From positions 248,001 to 312,000 of the forward strand of contig CBDBNT010000003.1 of assembly GCA_965208015.1 (NCBI GenBank): a stretch of DNA of 64,000 nt. Direction: 5' to 3'. Position 1 is the stretch's first letter. The number at the start of each line of letters is the position of its first letter. The translations under genes were made by a program, and so were the position numbers. The DNA is from Bin87 sp965208015. Its GTDB lineage: Bacteria > Chloroflexota > Dehalococcoidia > Lucifugimonadales > UBA3495. Positions 27,185-37,746 of this stretch are shown here, one piece after another. The notes beneath the pieces were generated by a model, which was not told where the DNA came from, ran no database searches, and saw nothing but the letters and a program-made list of their open reading frames with translations.

Positions 27185-28741
<1,557 letters not shown>

Positions 28742-28753
28742 TCCGGTAACCGT

Positions 28754-30274
28754 CTAGAAAACCGAGAGCGCGCCTTCCACGCCGGTGTTGATTACGTTCA
28801 GCAGCGGGGCGGGCCACACGCCTACGGCAATTAGGATCAGGACGAAGGCCGCGCCCACGCCTTTCTCAACCGGGCTGGCGTCGGTGAGATGGTCCCATTG
28901 CGGGTCGCCCTCGCCGAAGAAGGAGCGGGCCAGCAGGCGCAGGATGTAGACGGCCGTGATGGCCGCGCCGATGACGCCTAGCACCGCCAGCGGCAGGTAG
29001 GTGCGGAAGGCTCCGGTGAACACCATGAACTCCGCGATGAACCCGCTCAGCCCCGGCAGGCCCAGCGATGCCAGGCCGGCGATGGCGAAGAAGAAGGTGG
29101 TGATGCCCATGCGCTTGATCAGGCCGTTGAGGATCATGCTGTCGCGGATGTGGGCCCGCTCGTAAATCGCTCCCACCATGGCGAACATCAGGGCCGTCAT
29201 TATGCCGTGGGAGAACATCTGGAGCACCGCGCCGGCCAGGCCCACCGGGTGCAGCGTGGCAATGCCCATGAGCACGTAGCCCATGTGGCTGACGCTGGAA
29301 TAGCCGATGACGTACTTGAGGTCGTTCTGGGACAGCGCGGAAATCGCGCCGTAGATGACATTCACCGTGCCCAGGCCGATGAGCACCGGCATCCACACCT
29401 CGGCGCCCAACGGGGTCAGCAGCATGCCCACCTGGATGATGCCGAAGGCGCCCAGCTTCATCAGCACGCCGGCGTGCAGCATGCTGACGCCCGTGGGGGC
29501 AGCCACGTGGCCGTCCGGCGACCAGGTGTGGAAGGGCCACAAACCCGCCAGGGTGCCAAATCCCACCGCGAAGAAGGGGAACACCCACATCTGCGTCAGG
29601 CGCGAAACGGCTCCGCTCTGCTGTAGGGCGGCCAGTTTGTCGATGTTGAAGGTCGGGTCTCCCGCCTGCGACGATGCCACGTACAGTGCCAGGATCCCGA
29701 TCCAGATCAGGATGCTGCCGGCGACGAGCATCAGCATCAGCTTCATCGCGCCGTATTCCTTGGTGCGCAGGAAGGTGCCGAAGTCGGTGCTGCTGCCCCA
29801 CACGCCGATGAGCAGGTACATGGGCAGCACGGCCAGCTCGTAGAAGAAGAACAGGAAGAACAGGTCGCGCACCACGAAAACGCCATACACGCCCGCGCCC
29901 AGCGCCAGCAGCAGCACGAAGAAGTCCCGGGTGCGCCGGGTGATGGTCTGGCTGATCAGCACCGCGCCCAGCAGCACGATGCCGTTGAGCAGCACCAGGG
30001 GCGCGCCGATGCCGTTGAGCCCGAAGTGCAGCGTTATGTTTACCGGATGGCCGATCCAGTCGTACGCCCGCACCATCTGGACACCGCCGGCTCCGTAGTC
30101 GTAGCGCAGGAACACGATGACCGACAACACGAAGCTGATGGCGGCCACGAAGATGGCGAACTGCCAGGCATCCCGGGGCCGGTCCTTGGGCAGCGCCATC
30201 GCCAGGACTGCGCCGGCCAGAGGCACCAGCACCAAGAGCAGCAGGGAGACCTGGTCGAAATTACCCATCGTCAA
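28754..30274 (-). CDS. nuoM: NADH-quinone oxidoreductase subunit M
   Basis: This 506-residue proton-pumping subunit has DLFFLFFFYELAVLPMYLLI (Glu144-type residue), LWPFHTWSPDGHVAAPTGVS, and QNDLKYVIGYSSVSHMGYVL. Fourteen hydrophobic segments are expected and seen. It lies in order between nuoL and nuoN, but is separated from nuoL by 130 bases containing a palindromic repeat. Confidence 0.97.
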   Translation of the reverse strand: MTMGNFDQVSLLLLVLVPLAGAVLAMALPKDRPRDAWQFAIFVAAISFVLSVIVFLRYDYGAGGVQMVRAYDWIGHPVNITLHFGLNGIGAPLVLLNGIVLLGAVLISQTITRRTRDFFVLLLALGAGVYGVFVVRDLFFLFFFYELAVLPMYLLIGVWGSSTDFGTFLRTKEYGAMKLMLMLVAGSILIWIGILALYVASSQAGDPTFNIDKLAALQQSGAVSRLTQMWVFPFFAVGFGTLAGLWPFHTWSPDGHVAAPTGVSMLHAGVLMKLGAFGIIQVGMLLTPLGAEVWMPVLIGLGTVNVIYGAISALSQNDLKYVIGYSSVSHMGYVLMGIATLHPVGLAGAVLQMFSHGIMTALMFAMVGAIYERAHIRDSMILNGLIKRMGITTFFFAIAGLASLGLPGLSGFIAEFMVFTGAFRTYLPLAVLGVIGAAITAVYILRLLARSFFGEGDPQWDHLTDASPVEKGVGAAFVLILIAVGVWPAPLLNVINTGVEGALSVF

Positions 30275-30285
30275 ATCTAGCGACC

Positions 30286-30363
30286 GTCATTCCCGAGTTC
30301 GCAGGAATGCAAAGCGTTTTCGCTCAACCGGATGATGGATTCCGGCTTTCGCCGGAATGACGA
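30286..30363. repeat. Dispersed GTCATTCC palindromic repeat between nuoL and nuoM
   Basis: A first hairpin has CATTCC (30288-30293) and GGAATG (30304-30309). A second has ATTCCGGC (30339-30346), TTTC loop, GCCGGAAT (30351-30358). The pair matches the layout of the repeat at 52871-52965, including the GAAA/TTTC loop. It is a REP-like element and may modulate transcription between nuoL and nuoM. Confidence 0.75.
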
Positions 30364-30404
30364 GGTAGCGACGGGAGAGCGATATTGCATAATGCCAGCA
30401 AACT

Positions 30405-32342
30405 CTACACGGACCGGAGCCACCAGAAGATCGCCAGCCCAATCACGCCCAGAGCCACAGCCAAGGCATAGGTATAAACATGACCGGTGACGTGGAGCCG
30501 CAGCGCGACTCCGGCCTTGCGCACAACATCGGCGGGTCCGTTGATGGCGACGTCGTTGACCACCGCGCGGTCGAAGAATGCCAGGGCCGCGGAAACGGTC
30601 AGCACCACCCGGTCGATAGCCCACTGATACGCCTCGTCCACGTAATACCTGCGCTCCACGACCCGGAGTATCCCGGCAAACCGCGCCCGCCACGGTTCGT
30701 GGGAAACCGAGCGCCGCAGGTAGACCAACCACGCCAGAACGAACGCGCCCACGGCCAGAATGATCGAGATTGCGCCGAGCACCGGGCCAAAGTGGAATTT
30801 CTCGGCGTGGTCGTAGAACACAAAGCTGCCGAAACCGTCGAAGTTGCCCGGCCAATTAAAGGCGATCCAGCCGAACCCCACGGCCAGCACCGCCAGCACG
30901 GACAACACGCCGGTCATCAGCAGCGGCGATTCGTGGGCGTGGTGGCTGTCTTCGCCCTCGGGTCCGAAGAACACGACGAACATGGCGCGGGCCATGTACA
31001 GCGCGCTCAGGAACGCGGTGAGCATGGTGAGGACGATGAATATGACGGGCAGGTTGTGCTCCACCGCGATCAGGATTTCGTCCTTGCTCCAGAATCCGGA
31101 CAGGATCGGTATGCCACCCAGGGACAGCGCGCCAACGGAGAAGGCGATCGCGGTCACGGGCATGGCTCGGCGCAGTCCGCCGACGCGCCGGATGTCTACG
31201 TCACCATGAGCGCCCACGCCGTGCATCACGCTGCCCGCGCCGAGGAACAGCAGGGCCTTGGCGAACCCGTGGGCCATCAGGTGGAACACCGCCGCCGTCC
31301 AGCCGAACGCCCCCAGCGACAGCATCATCAGGCCGAGATGCGACACGGTGGAATACGCCAGGATTCTCTTGAGATCCGTGGACACCAATGCGATGGTCGC
31401 CGCGCCCAAGGCGGTAACCAACCCGACGATGGCTACGATCATCATGGCTTCCGGCGACGCGGCAAAGATGGGATAGGCGCGGGCCACCAGGTACACGCCG
31501 GCGATCACCATGGTTGCCGCGTGGATCAGCGCGCTCACCGGCGTCGGGCCTTCCATGGCATCGGGCAGCCACACGTGGAAGGGGAACTGCGCGGACTTGC
31601 CCATGGCTCCCAGCAAAAGCAGGATAGCGGCTGCGGTGGTGACGCCGCTGCCCAGCTCGCCGGACGCGGCGGCGGCGAAGGCGTCGGTCATGCTGAAACT
31701 GCCCACGTTGACCCATAGGAGCAGGATGCCCACCAGCAGGCCGACGTCGCCGATGCGGGTCACCACAAACGCCTTCTTGGCGGCCTCGCGCGGGCCGGGA
31801 TTCTCGAACCAGAACCCGATCAGCAGGTAGGAGCACAGGCCCACCAGTTCCCATGCGATGTACAGCAGCAGGAAGTTGTCGGCCAGCGCCAAGGTCAGCA
31901 TGGCCGCCACGAACAGCGCCTGCCACGCGAAGTACCAGCCGAAGCGCGGGTCGCCCTTCATGTACTCCAGCGAATACAGCTGGACGCCCAGGGCGACGAA
32001 GGTGATCAAACCCAGGAGCACCACCGTCAGCGGGTCGATGATTATGCCCCAATCCAGGTGAATCGCCTGGTCAACGGTGGCGGCGACGCCGGGAAGGCCG
32101 GCCTCGAACCAGGACGTGGAGAAATGGCAGGTCAACGCGCCGGTGATGCCGCTGACCTCGCAGGCGGGATCGGCAGCGGACGCGCCCAGAAAGTTCAGCG
32201 TCGTCAGCGCCCACACGACGAAACCGGCGCCGATGGCCAGGATCGCCAGCGGCGCGCCGCGCAACGGCAGCCATCGCTGGAACAGGATGATCAGCGGGCA
32301 GGCGGCGAAGGAGAAGACTGGGATCAGGAATGCCAGCGGCAT
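30405..32342 (-). CDS. nuoL: NADH-quinone oxidoreductase subunit L
   Basis: This 645-residue antiporter-like subunit has the long amphipathic C-terminal region typical of NuoL. Seen are FLLLYIAWELVGLCSYLLIG (conserved Glu), GKSAQFPFHVWLPDAMEGPT (Lys and PFHxWLPDAM signature), STDLKRILAYSTVSHLGLMM and MHGVGAHGDVDIRRVGGLRR. The ATG at 32342 is one base after the nuoK stop (TGA-C-ATG); the longer frame to 32465 is a shadow over nuoK. Confidence 0.97.
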   Translation of the reverse strand: MPLAFLIPVFSFAACPLIILFQRWLPLRGAPLAILAIGAGFVVWALTTLNFLGASAADPACEVSGITGALTCHFSTSWFEAGLPGVAATVDQAIHLDWGIIIDPLTVVLLGLITFVALGVQLYSLEYMKGDPRFGWYFAWQALFVAAMLTLALADNFLLLYIAWELVGLCSYLLIGFWFENPGPREAAKKAFVVTRIGDVGLLVGILLLWVNVGSFSMTDAFAAAASGELGSGVTTAAAILLLLGAMGKSAQFPFHVWLPDAMEGPTPVSALIHAATMVIAGVYLVARAYPIFAASPEAMMIVAIVGLVTALGAATIALVSTDLKRILAYSTVSHLGLMMLSLGAFGWTAAVFHLMAHGFAKALLFLGAGSVMHGVGAHGDVDIRRVGGLRRAMPVTAIAFSVGALSLGGIPILSGFWSKDEILIAVEHNLPVIFIVLTMLTAFLSALYMARAMFVVFFGPEGEDSHHAHESPLLMTGVLSVLAVLAVGFGWIAFNWPGNFDGFGSFVFYDHAEKFHFGPVLGAISIILAVGAFVLAWLVYLRRSVSHEPWRARFAGILRVVERRYYVDEAYQWAIDRVVLTVSAALAFFDRAVVNDVAINGPADVVRKAGVALRLHVTGHVYTYALAVALGVIGLAIFWWLRSV

Positions 32343-32343
32343 G

Positions 32344-32664
32344 TCACCACTTGAGCAGGTTGATTTCGTCGACGTTGACGGTTCCGCGGTTCCGATACAT
32401 CCGCAGGATGATCGCGAAGGCCAGGCCGACCTCCGCCGCCGCCACGGTGATGACAAAGATCGCAATGATCTGACCGTCGAATGCGGCGAAGCGTCCCGTA
32501 CCGTTCAGGTACGAGGCCGCTGCGATCAGGTTGATGTTGACGGCGTTCAGCATCAGCTCGATGGACAGCACGATGAGCACTGCGCTCCGGCGCGCAAGGA
32601 CTCCGTAGAAACCGATCCCGAACAGGGCGGCTCCCAGGAGCTGGAAGTACAGGAGCGGCACCAT
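32344..32664 (-). CDS. nuoK: NADH-quinone oxidoreductase subunit K
   Basis: This 106-residue protein has three transmembrane helices and the conserved membrane Glu residues in VLSIELMLNAVNINLIAA and TVAAAEVGLAFAIIL. It forms part of the E-channel of complex I next to NuoJ and NuoA. It is tightly packed between nuoJ (seven-base gap) and nuoL (one-base gap). Confidence 0.97.
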   Translation of the reverse strand: MVPLLYFQLLGAALFGIGFYGVLARRSAVLIVLSIELMLNAVNINLIAAASYLNGTGRFAAFDGQIIAIFVITVAAAEVGLAFAIILRMYRNRGTVNVDEINLLKW

Positions 32665-32671
32665 CCTGGGG

Positions 32672-33202
32672 CTAACCCTCGCCTTCCGCCGGCGAGTCGC
32701 TCTGCGTCGTCACGGTCTGCGTTCGGGCGATGATGATGGCTCCGATGAGCGCTACCAGCAGCACCAGGGACGCGATCTCAAAGGGCAGCGCCCACTTGGT
32801 GAACAGGGAAGCGCCCAACTCGGTGAACGCGGGCGCCTGGGGCGCCGCCACGACCTCGGGGGCCAGCCAGAAAGCCGCGCCCAGCACCACCGCCAGCACG
32901 GTCGCCGTGATCAAACCCAGCGGCCACTGCTTGTTGTCCGTGATGCGCGGGTATTCCGAGGACCGAGTGAGCATCACCGCAAACAGAACAACGATGGTAA
33001 CCGCGCCACCGTATATGAGCACCTGCACCAACGCCAGGAACTCGGCGAACATCAGCAGGTACGCGCCGGCCGCGCCCAGCAGGGACAGCAGCAGGAACAA
33101 TGCCGCATGTACCACGTTGCGAGTCGCTACGACACCCACGGCCCCGCCGAGGGTAAAGATGGCGACGATTGCGAAAAGGGCCAGCGCCACGGGGCTATGC
33201 AT
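32672..33202 (-). CDS. nuoJ: NADH-quinone oxidoreductase subunit J
   Basis: This 176-residue protein has five predicted helices, with ATRNVVHAALFLLLSLLGAA and FLALVQVLIYGGAVTIVVLF, which includes the family's pi-bulge/Tyr-Gly-Gly helix. The C-terminus is polar (TQSDSPAEGEG). It is preceded by a 147-base gap containing a strong hairpin, which separates it from the small Cys-rich gene and nuoI. Confidence 0.96.
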   Translation of the reverse strand: MHSPVALALFAIVAIFTLGGAVGVVATRNVVHAALFLLLSLLGAAGAYLLMFAEFLALVQVLIYGGAVTIVVLFAVMLTRSSEYPRITDNKQWPLGLITATVLAVVLGAAFWLAPEVVAAPQAPAFTELGASLFTKWALPFEIASLVLLVALIGAIIIARTQTVTTQSDSPAEGEG

Positions 33203-33252
33203 CCCCGTTTACCGGGTTCCCCGTGGAACTGCCCGGTACGCTGCCAAAGTAT

Positions 33253-33273
33253 GAGCCGCCCCGCTGGCGGCTC
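33253..33273 (-). promoter_or_regulatory. GC hairpin upstream of nuoJ
   Basis: GAGCCGCC and GGCGGCTC form a perfect 8-bp stem with a five-base loop, about 50 bases before the nuoJ start. No U-tract follows on the minus strand, so it may be an mRNA-stability or attenuation element and is not a clear terminator. Confidence 0.4.
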
Positions 33274-33349
33274 CGGTGGTGAGGGTTTGGTTTCGGCGTC
33301 GGCATTGTCGAATAGGCTGACCGGCCCTGGAATCTTCCTAGACCAACAC

Positions 33350-33655
33350 CTAGATGGATTTGAGGAGGGTACAGGTCGCGCACTCGCAGTCGGCCTTGTG
33401 CTTTCGCACCGGCTCGGATATCGACTGCGTCCGGCCACGGGCCTTACCTGAGCCACCGGTCTTGCCCCGCTTTTTGCCCTTACCCATTTTTCCGGCTTTC
33501 GCGGCTTTGCCGGCGATCTTGCCCACCAGCCCACCAACCTTGCCGGAAACCGTAGCATCCCGCCCTGACTTGCGATTCTCCACGCACTCGACGCAGGTGC
33601 AATACTGCGGGTGCCGCGGTGACAGGTTGCGGAAGCGTTCGTCTTCTCTGGGCAC
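33350..33655 (-). CDS. Small protein with two CxCxxC motifs inside the nuo operon
   Basis: This 101-residue protein of unknown function has an N-terminal CTCVEC (about residues 19-24) and a C-terminal CECATC (about 90-95). They are joined by a Gly/Lys-rich basic linker (GKIAGKAAKAGKMGKGKKRG). Two cysteine clusters 70 residues apart suggest a shared zinc or Fe-S site with a nucleic-acid-like basic middle. The gene starts 13 bases after nuoI and runs the same way, so it is probably co-expressed with complex I. No known nuo subunit has this form. Confidence 0.65.
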   Translation of the reverse strand: MPREDERFRNLSPRHPQYCTCVECVENRKSGRDATVSGKVGGLVGKIAGKAAKAGKMGKGKKRGKTGGSGKARGRTQSISEPVRKHKADCECATCTLLKSI

Positions 33656-33668
33656 GGTCAGCCTCGGT

Positions 33669-34193
33669 TCAGCTCTCGGCTTCGGCGGCCGCTTTAGCCG
33701 CGTCGGCTTTCTGCTTGGCCAGCACGGTTGGCGGGATCCAGGCCGTATCGTCCTGGTACTTCTTGCCGATGTCCAGCAATGCGGGCAGGTCCACTCGATC
33801 CCCGTTGCGCGCGTAGGTGCTCATCTCGTGCTCGTGGCTCATGACGATGGCGTCGAAATTACAGTACTCGACGCAGATGCCGCACAATATACAACGGTTC
33901 AAATTGATTTCAAAGTAATCGACGATCTTGCGTCGGCTGCTTTCGCCTTCGGCGTGCTTGGGGTTGTCCATCATGCTGGCGGACATGCACTGCGTCGGGC
34001 AGTTGCGGATGCACACCATGCAGCCGGTGCAGTAGGGCTCGCTGATTTCGCCGTCCCAGGTGAGCGCCGGGAATCCCATGAAGCGCGGTCGCACCGGGGT
34101 GGCTTGCTTCGGGTACTGCTGGGTAACCGGCCGGCGCAGTCCGGAGACCGTCGACGCCAGGGTGAGCATCATCCCTTTCAGACTTTCCAGCAT
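33669..34193 (-). CDS. nuoI: NADH-quinone oxidoreductase subunit I (2x[4Fe-4S])
   Basis: This 174-residue ferredoxin-like subunit has two cluster motifs: YCTGCMVCIRNCPTQC (about residues 54-69) and RCILCGICVEYCNFDAI (about 100-116). These carry clusters N6a and N6b linking the input module to NuoB. The C-terminal tail is Ala/Lys-rich. The gene starts two bases after the first Uma2-like gene stops, so that insertion is transcribed within the operon. Confidence 0.96.
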   Translation of the reverse strand: MLESLKGMMLTLASTVSGLRRPVTQQYPKQATPVRPRFMGFPALTWDGEISEPYCTGCMVCIRNCPTQCMSASMMDNPKHAEGESSRRKIVDYFEINLNRCILCGICVEYCNFDAIVMSHEHEMSTYARNGDRVDLPALLDIGKKYQDDTAWIPPTVLAKQKADAAKAAAEAES

Positions 34194-34195
34194 GG

Positions 34196-34810
34196 TTAGT
34201 TGGCCTCTGTTTCCGACATGAGTATTCGGTCCAGCTCGGAGAAAATTTCGGCGACGGAGCAGGAGAAGCCGGGAAGAACAGGCGCGCCGGACAGTGCGTC
34301 GCCTGTGGTCAAAACTCGGATTTCTCCGGTTGATTGGCGGACGGTAACTTCACGGTGGTAAGCGTCCACCAGCAACACGGTCGAAACGCCCTGCCTCAGG
34401 TAAAGCTGCGCCTTCCCAATCACGTCCACGTAGGCGTCGGTGGGGGATATGACCTCAACAGCAATGTCGGGAGAACCTTCCCACACGCTGGGTTCATCTT
34501 CCAGAGAGGCCAAAATCCGACTGACGGCGGTTACGTGCGCGTCCGGTATTCTGGAGTTGCCCTGGGGCAGACCCAAGCGAAACGAAGCGTCCACGCTGGC
34601 CAGGTAAGGCAGTCCCTCGCTCTGGATATGCAAAGTGAACAGGTGGACTATATGGCTTGCGATCACAGCTTGGGAAAATCTCATCGGCGGCAACTCCACC
34701 GGCTCGCCATCAACCAGCTCGTACTGCCGGTCGTCGGGCCGGTTGCGCCAATCGTTTTCGGCATTAGCAACTTCATCATGAATCGGAGGGGTAATTACAG
34801 TGGTCATCAT
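34196..34810 (-). CDS. Uma2-family (DUF820) putative endonuclease, copy 2
   Basis: This 204-residue protein has the Uma2/DUF820 fold of the PD-(D/E)XK type: RQYELVDGEPVELPPMRFSQ, RIPDAHVTAVSRI (the D of the D-x-x-V strand), SPDIAVEVISPTDAYVDVIGKAQLYLR (E-V-x-S-P) and VLLVDAYHREVTV. The normal Lys/Asp active-site pattern is present in outline. Its ATG overlaps the stop of the other Uma2 gene by four bases (ATGA). Uma2 genes multiply in Cyanobacteria and Chloroflexi; biological role is unknown. Confidence 0.85.
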   Translation of the reverse strand: MMTTVITPPIHDEVANAENDWRNRPDDRQYELVDGEPVELPPMRFSQAVIASHIVHLFTLHIQSEGLPYLASVDASFRLGLPQGNSRIPDAHVTAVSRILASLEDEPSVWEGSPDIAVEVISPTDAYVDVIGKAQLYLRQGVSTVLLVDAYHREVTVRQSTGEIRVLTTGDALSGAPVLPGFSCSVAEIFSELDRILMSETEAN

Positions 34811-35409
34811 GGCCTCCCGCTTTGGGCGGCATCAGTTGCCGACGGTGCCCGGTGGTCCAGCACCGCGAAAATGTCGGCGACGGCGCAGGAGAAACCGGGT
34901 ATTTCCGGCTCTCCGGTGAGAGTATCTTCCGGTCCAAACACTTCATCTTCGACGCCAGGGCGTCGGATGACCGCCGTGCGCGGGCCTGGGTCGGCAATCC
35001 ACATGGCCCGCGTTCCATTGGCAAAATATTCCTCGGCTTTGCGAGCCAACTCTGCCGGCGTGTTGCTGGGAGACACCACCTCAATCGCCACGTCGGGCGC
35101 AAAGTGGGGCCAGCCGCCGGCCGATGCGTCGTAGGCCGCCATGCGCTCCACGGTTGTCACCTGCACGTCGGGGAAGCGCAACGTATAGGGATTCATCCTG
35201 AACCCGGTTGAGACGCCTACCTCCAGCGGCAAACCTGTTGCCCTGAGATGGAGCCGGATTAGCAAATAGATTTCGCCGGTGACTTTGCCGTGGGGTGGCG
35301 CTCCGTCCATGTCTATCAATTCTCCATCCACCAGTTCATAACGGTGGCCAGGATCGCTGGCCATCTCCCAGAACTCGTCGACGGTGATTTTGCGGGTGTT
35401 GGTGACCAT
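34807..35409 (-). CDS. Uma2-family (DUF820) putative endonuclease, copy 1
   Basis: This 200-residue protein starts at ATG 35409 (MVTNTRKITVDEFWEM) and has YELVDGELIDMDGAPPHGKV, LRFPDVQVTTVERM, FAPDVAIEVVSPSNTPAELA, RKAEEYFANGTRAMWIADPG and the closing IPGFSCAVADIFAVLD. It is a diverged paralogue of the next gene, with which it overlaps by four bases. The upstream open frame to 35802 is a shadow of nuoH. It lies 47 bases after nuoH, inside the complex I operon. Confidence 0.86.
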   Translation of the reverse strand: MVTNTRKITVDEFWEMASDPGHRYELVDGELIDMDGAPPHGKVTGEIYLLIRLHLRATGLPLEVGVSTGFRMNPYTLRFPDVQVTTVERMAAYDASAGGWPHFAPDVAIEVVSPSNTPAELARKAEEYFANGTRAMWIADPGPRTAVIRRPGVEDEVFGPEDTLTGEPEIPGFSCAVADIFAVLDHRAPSATDAAQSGRP

Positions 35410-35456
35410 GGAAGAATCCCCAGGTTGCGGTACCGATATGATACCAGCATCGGCGG

Positions 35457-36566
35457 CTAGGTGCGTGCTCCGGTTGCCGCCCGCCGCGCGGCGAGTTGCC
35501 GCTGCACTTCCGCGACCCGACGGGCCGGGCCGGTCATCCGCCGGTAGATGATCCACCCGGCAACCGCGAGCCCGGCCGCCGACATGACGGTCAGGCTCCA
35601 CCAGGGCAGTTCGTAGAACCGGTACACGGCGGCGATGATGACAGTGTAGAACGACAGGGGAACCATCACCTTCCAGGCGAAGGCCATCAGCTGGTCGATG
35701 CGGAGGCGCGGGAAGGTTCCCCGCACCCAGAACACCACCAGCACCACGGCGTAGGTTTTGAGCAGGAACCACACCACGTCGGGAAGGGCCGGACCGCCCC
35801 ATCCGCCCAGGAACAGCAGAGTCGTCAGGGCGGCGATGGCGAAGGTGTTGATGTACTCCGCCAAGAAGAATACTGACCAGTGGGCGCCACTGTATTCCAC
35901 AAACGGGCCGCCCACCACCTCGCTCTCGGCGTGATAGATGTCAAAGGGGGTGCGGCCCACCTCGGCCAGCCCGGCGATAAAGAACACCACGAAGCCCAGG
36001 GGCAGCACCACCAGGTAAGGATATGCCGACTGCTGCGACACAATTACCCGCATATCCAGGGACTGGGCGAGGATCGCCACCGCGGCGGCCACCAGCACCA
36101 CCGGGATCTCGTAGGAAATCAACTGCGCGGCCGACCGCAACCCGCCCATGATGCCGTATTTATTCGCTGAACCCCAGCCGGCCAGAACCAGCCCGAGGAT
36201 GCCGATCACCGCAAAGGCGATGATGTAGAACAACCCCAAGGGCAGATGACGGATCACCACGTTGTCGCCGCCGGGTATGGTTACCCAGATGACGAAGGCG
36301 GATACCACGACGATTACCGGAGCGATCCAGAAGATTGCTTTCTCCGAGTCGTCGGGGATGATGTCCTCCTTGATGATCAGCTTCACCGCGTCGGCGATGG
36401 GTTGCATCAGCCCGAACAACCCGGTGCGGGTCGGCCCGTAGCGCAGTTGCAGACGACCCAACGCTTTGCGCTCGAGCCAAACCATGGACAGGACCACCAC
36501 TGACAGGACGGCGAACATAATCGCCAGACCCAGCGCGCTCCAACCCAGGCTGATGAGGAAACTCAC
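35457..36566 (-). CDS. nuoH: NADH-quinone oxidoreductase subunit H
   Basis: This 369-residue membrane subunit forms the quinone-entry channel. Seen are VVVLSMVWLERKALGRLQLR, YGPTRTGLFGLMQPIADAVK, AAQLISYEIPVVLVAAAVAI, GLAEVGRTPFDIYHAESEVV and FWVRGTFPRLRIDQLMAFAW, all hallmarks of NuoH. The start is GTG 36566, overlapping the nuoD stop by four bases (GTGA); the frame to 36998 is a shadow of nuoD. Confidence 0.96.
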   Translation of the reverse strand: MSFLISLGWSALGLAIMFAVLSVVVLSMVWLERKALGRLQLRYGPTRTGLFGLMQPIADAVKLIIKEDIIPDDSEKAIFWIAPVIVVVSAFVIWVTIPGGDNVVIRHLPLGLFYIIAFAVIGILGLVLAGWGSANKYGIMGGLRSAAQLISYEIPVVLVAAAVAILAQSLDMRVIVSQQSAYPYLVVLPLGFVVFFIAGLAEVGRTPFDIYHAESEVVGGPFVEYSGAHWSVFFLAEYINTFAIAALTTLLFLGGWGGPALPDVVWFLLKTYAVVLVVFWVRGTFPRLRIDQLMAFAWKVMVPLSFYTVIIAAVYRFYELPWWSLTVMSAAGLAVAGWIIYRRMTGPARRVAEVQRQLAARRAATGART

Positions 36567-37714
36567 CGGTCCACCTCGCCCAGCACGATGTCCAGCGAAC
36601 CCAGCACCACCACGCTGTCCGCCAGCCAAGTGTCCGCGAGCAGCCTTCGCAGGGCGGAGAGGTTGCAGAAAGACGGGGGACGCACCTTGACCCGGTACGG
36701 CTTGTCGGTGCCGTCGCTGACCAGGTACACGCCGATCTCGCCCCTGGGGTTCTCGGCGCGGACGTAAACTTCCCCAGCGGCCGGGCGGATCAGGCGGCGG
36801 CCCAGCGACGACGTCACTGGCCCTTCGGGCAGTTGATCCATGGCCTGCTCCACGATCCGCAGGGACTGGTACATTTCCTGGACCCGCACCCAGTGCCGAT
36901 CCCAGCAGTCGCCGTCCAGTCCCACCGGAACCTCGAAGTCGAACCGGTCGTAGATGGAATAGGGCTGCGCCTTGCGCACGTCGTACTCGTATCCGCACGC
37001 TCGCAGCAGCGGGCCGGTGAGGCCCAGGGCGATGGCTTCGTCGGCGCTGATCGGGCTCACGTCCTTGAGGCGGGACAGGAAGATCTCGTTGAAGGTCAGT
37101 ATGCGGTCGCTCTGCTCCACGTCCTCCCGAAGCAGCGGCATCAACTCGTCCACCAATTGCCGGAAATTATCCGGCACGTCCTCCTTGAGGCCGCCGATGC
37201 GAAAATAGTTGTGCATCATGCGCGCGCCGGACACGGCTTCAAACAGCGCCTGTACCCGCTCCCGGCCGCGGAAGGAGAACATCACCGGGGTCATGGCCCC
37301 GGCGTCCAGGCCCATGGTACCCACGTACAGCAGGTGACTGGCGATGCGGTTCAACTCGCACAGGATCACGCGGATGTATTCGGCCCGCTCCGGCACCTCC
37401 AGGCCCATCAGCTTCTCGACGGCCATGCAGTACGCCAGCTCATTGTTAAAGTTCCCGATATAGTCCATGCGGTCGAACAGGGTGACCACCTGATGATACT
37501 GCTCGCCTTCACAGAGTTTCTCGGATCCTCGGTGCAGGTACCCGATGTGCGGCTCCACGTCGACCACCTTCTCGCCGTCCACCCATAGAACCATGCGGAA
37601 CACGCCGTGGGTGGACGGATGCTGCGGCCCCATATTGAGCAGCATCTCCACCGGCTGGGTGCCCTCGCGAGCGCCGTCGGACACTTGGGCGGTCATAGCG
37701 GTAGGGTCAGTCAT
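36563..37714 (-). CDS. nuoD: NADH-quinone oxidoreductase subunit D
   Basis: This 383-residue 49-kDa-type subunit shapes the quinone site with NuoB. It has LLNMGPQHPSTHGVFRMVLW, VEPHIGYLHRGSEKLCEG, YIRVILCELNRIASHLLYVG, RGRERVQALFEAVSGARMMH and the C-terminal LGSLDIVLGEVDR. It starts 32 bases after a HicB-like gene rather than straight after nuoC. Confidence 0.97.
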   Translation of the reverse strand: MTDPTAMTAQVSDGAREGTQPVEMLLNMGPQHPSTHGVFRMVLWVDGEKVVDVEPHIGYLHRGSEKLCEGEQYHQVVTLFDRMDYIGNFNNELAYCMAVEKLMGLEVPERAEYIRVILCELNRIASHLLYVGTMGLDAGAMTPVMFSFRGRERVQALFEAVSGARMMHNYFRIGGLKEDVPDNFRQLVDELMPLLREDVEQSDRILTFNEIFLSRLKDVSPISADEAIALGLTGPLLRACGYEYDVRKAQPYSIYDRFDFEVPVGLDGDCWDRHWVRVQEMYQSLRIVEQAMDQLPEGPVTSSLGRRLIRPAAGEVYVRAENPRGEIGVYLVSDGTDKPYRVKVRPPSFCNLSALRRLLADTWLADSVVVLGSLDIVLGEVDR

Positions 37715-37746
37715 GGCTTGCAGGATCCCGAACGACAGTCGGACTT

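Noticed and set aside
30480..31718. 412-codon plus-strand frame over nuoL
   Set aside because: Antisense shadow, His/Gln/Arg-rich, overlapping a certain nuo subunit.
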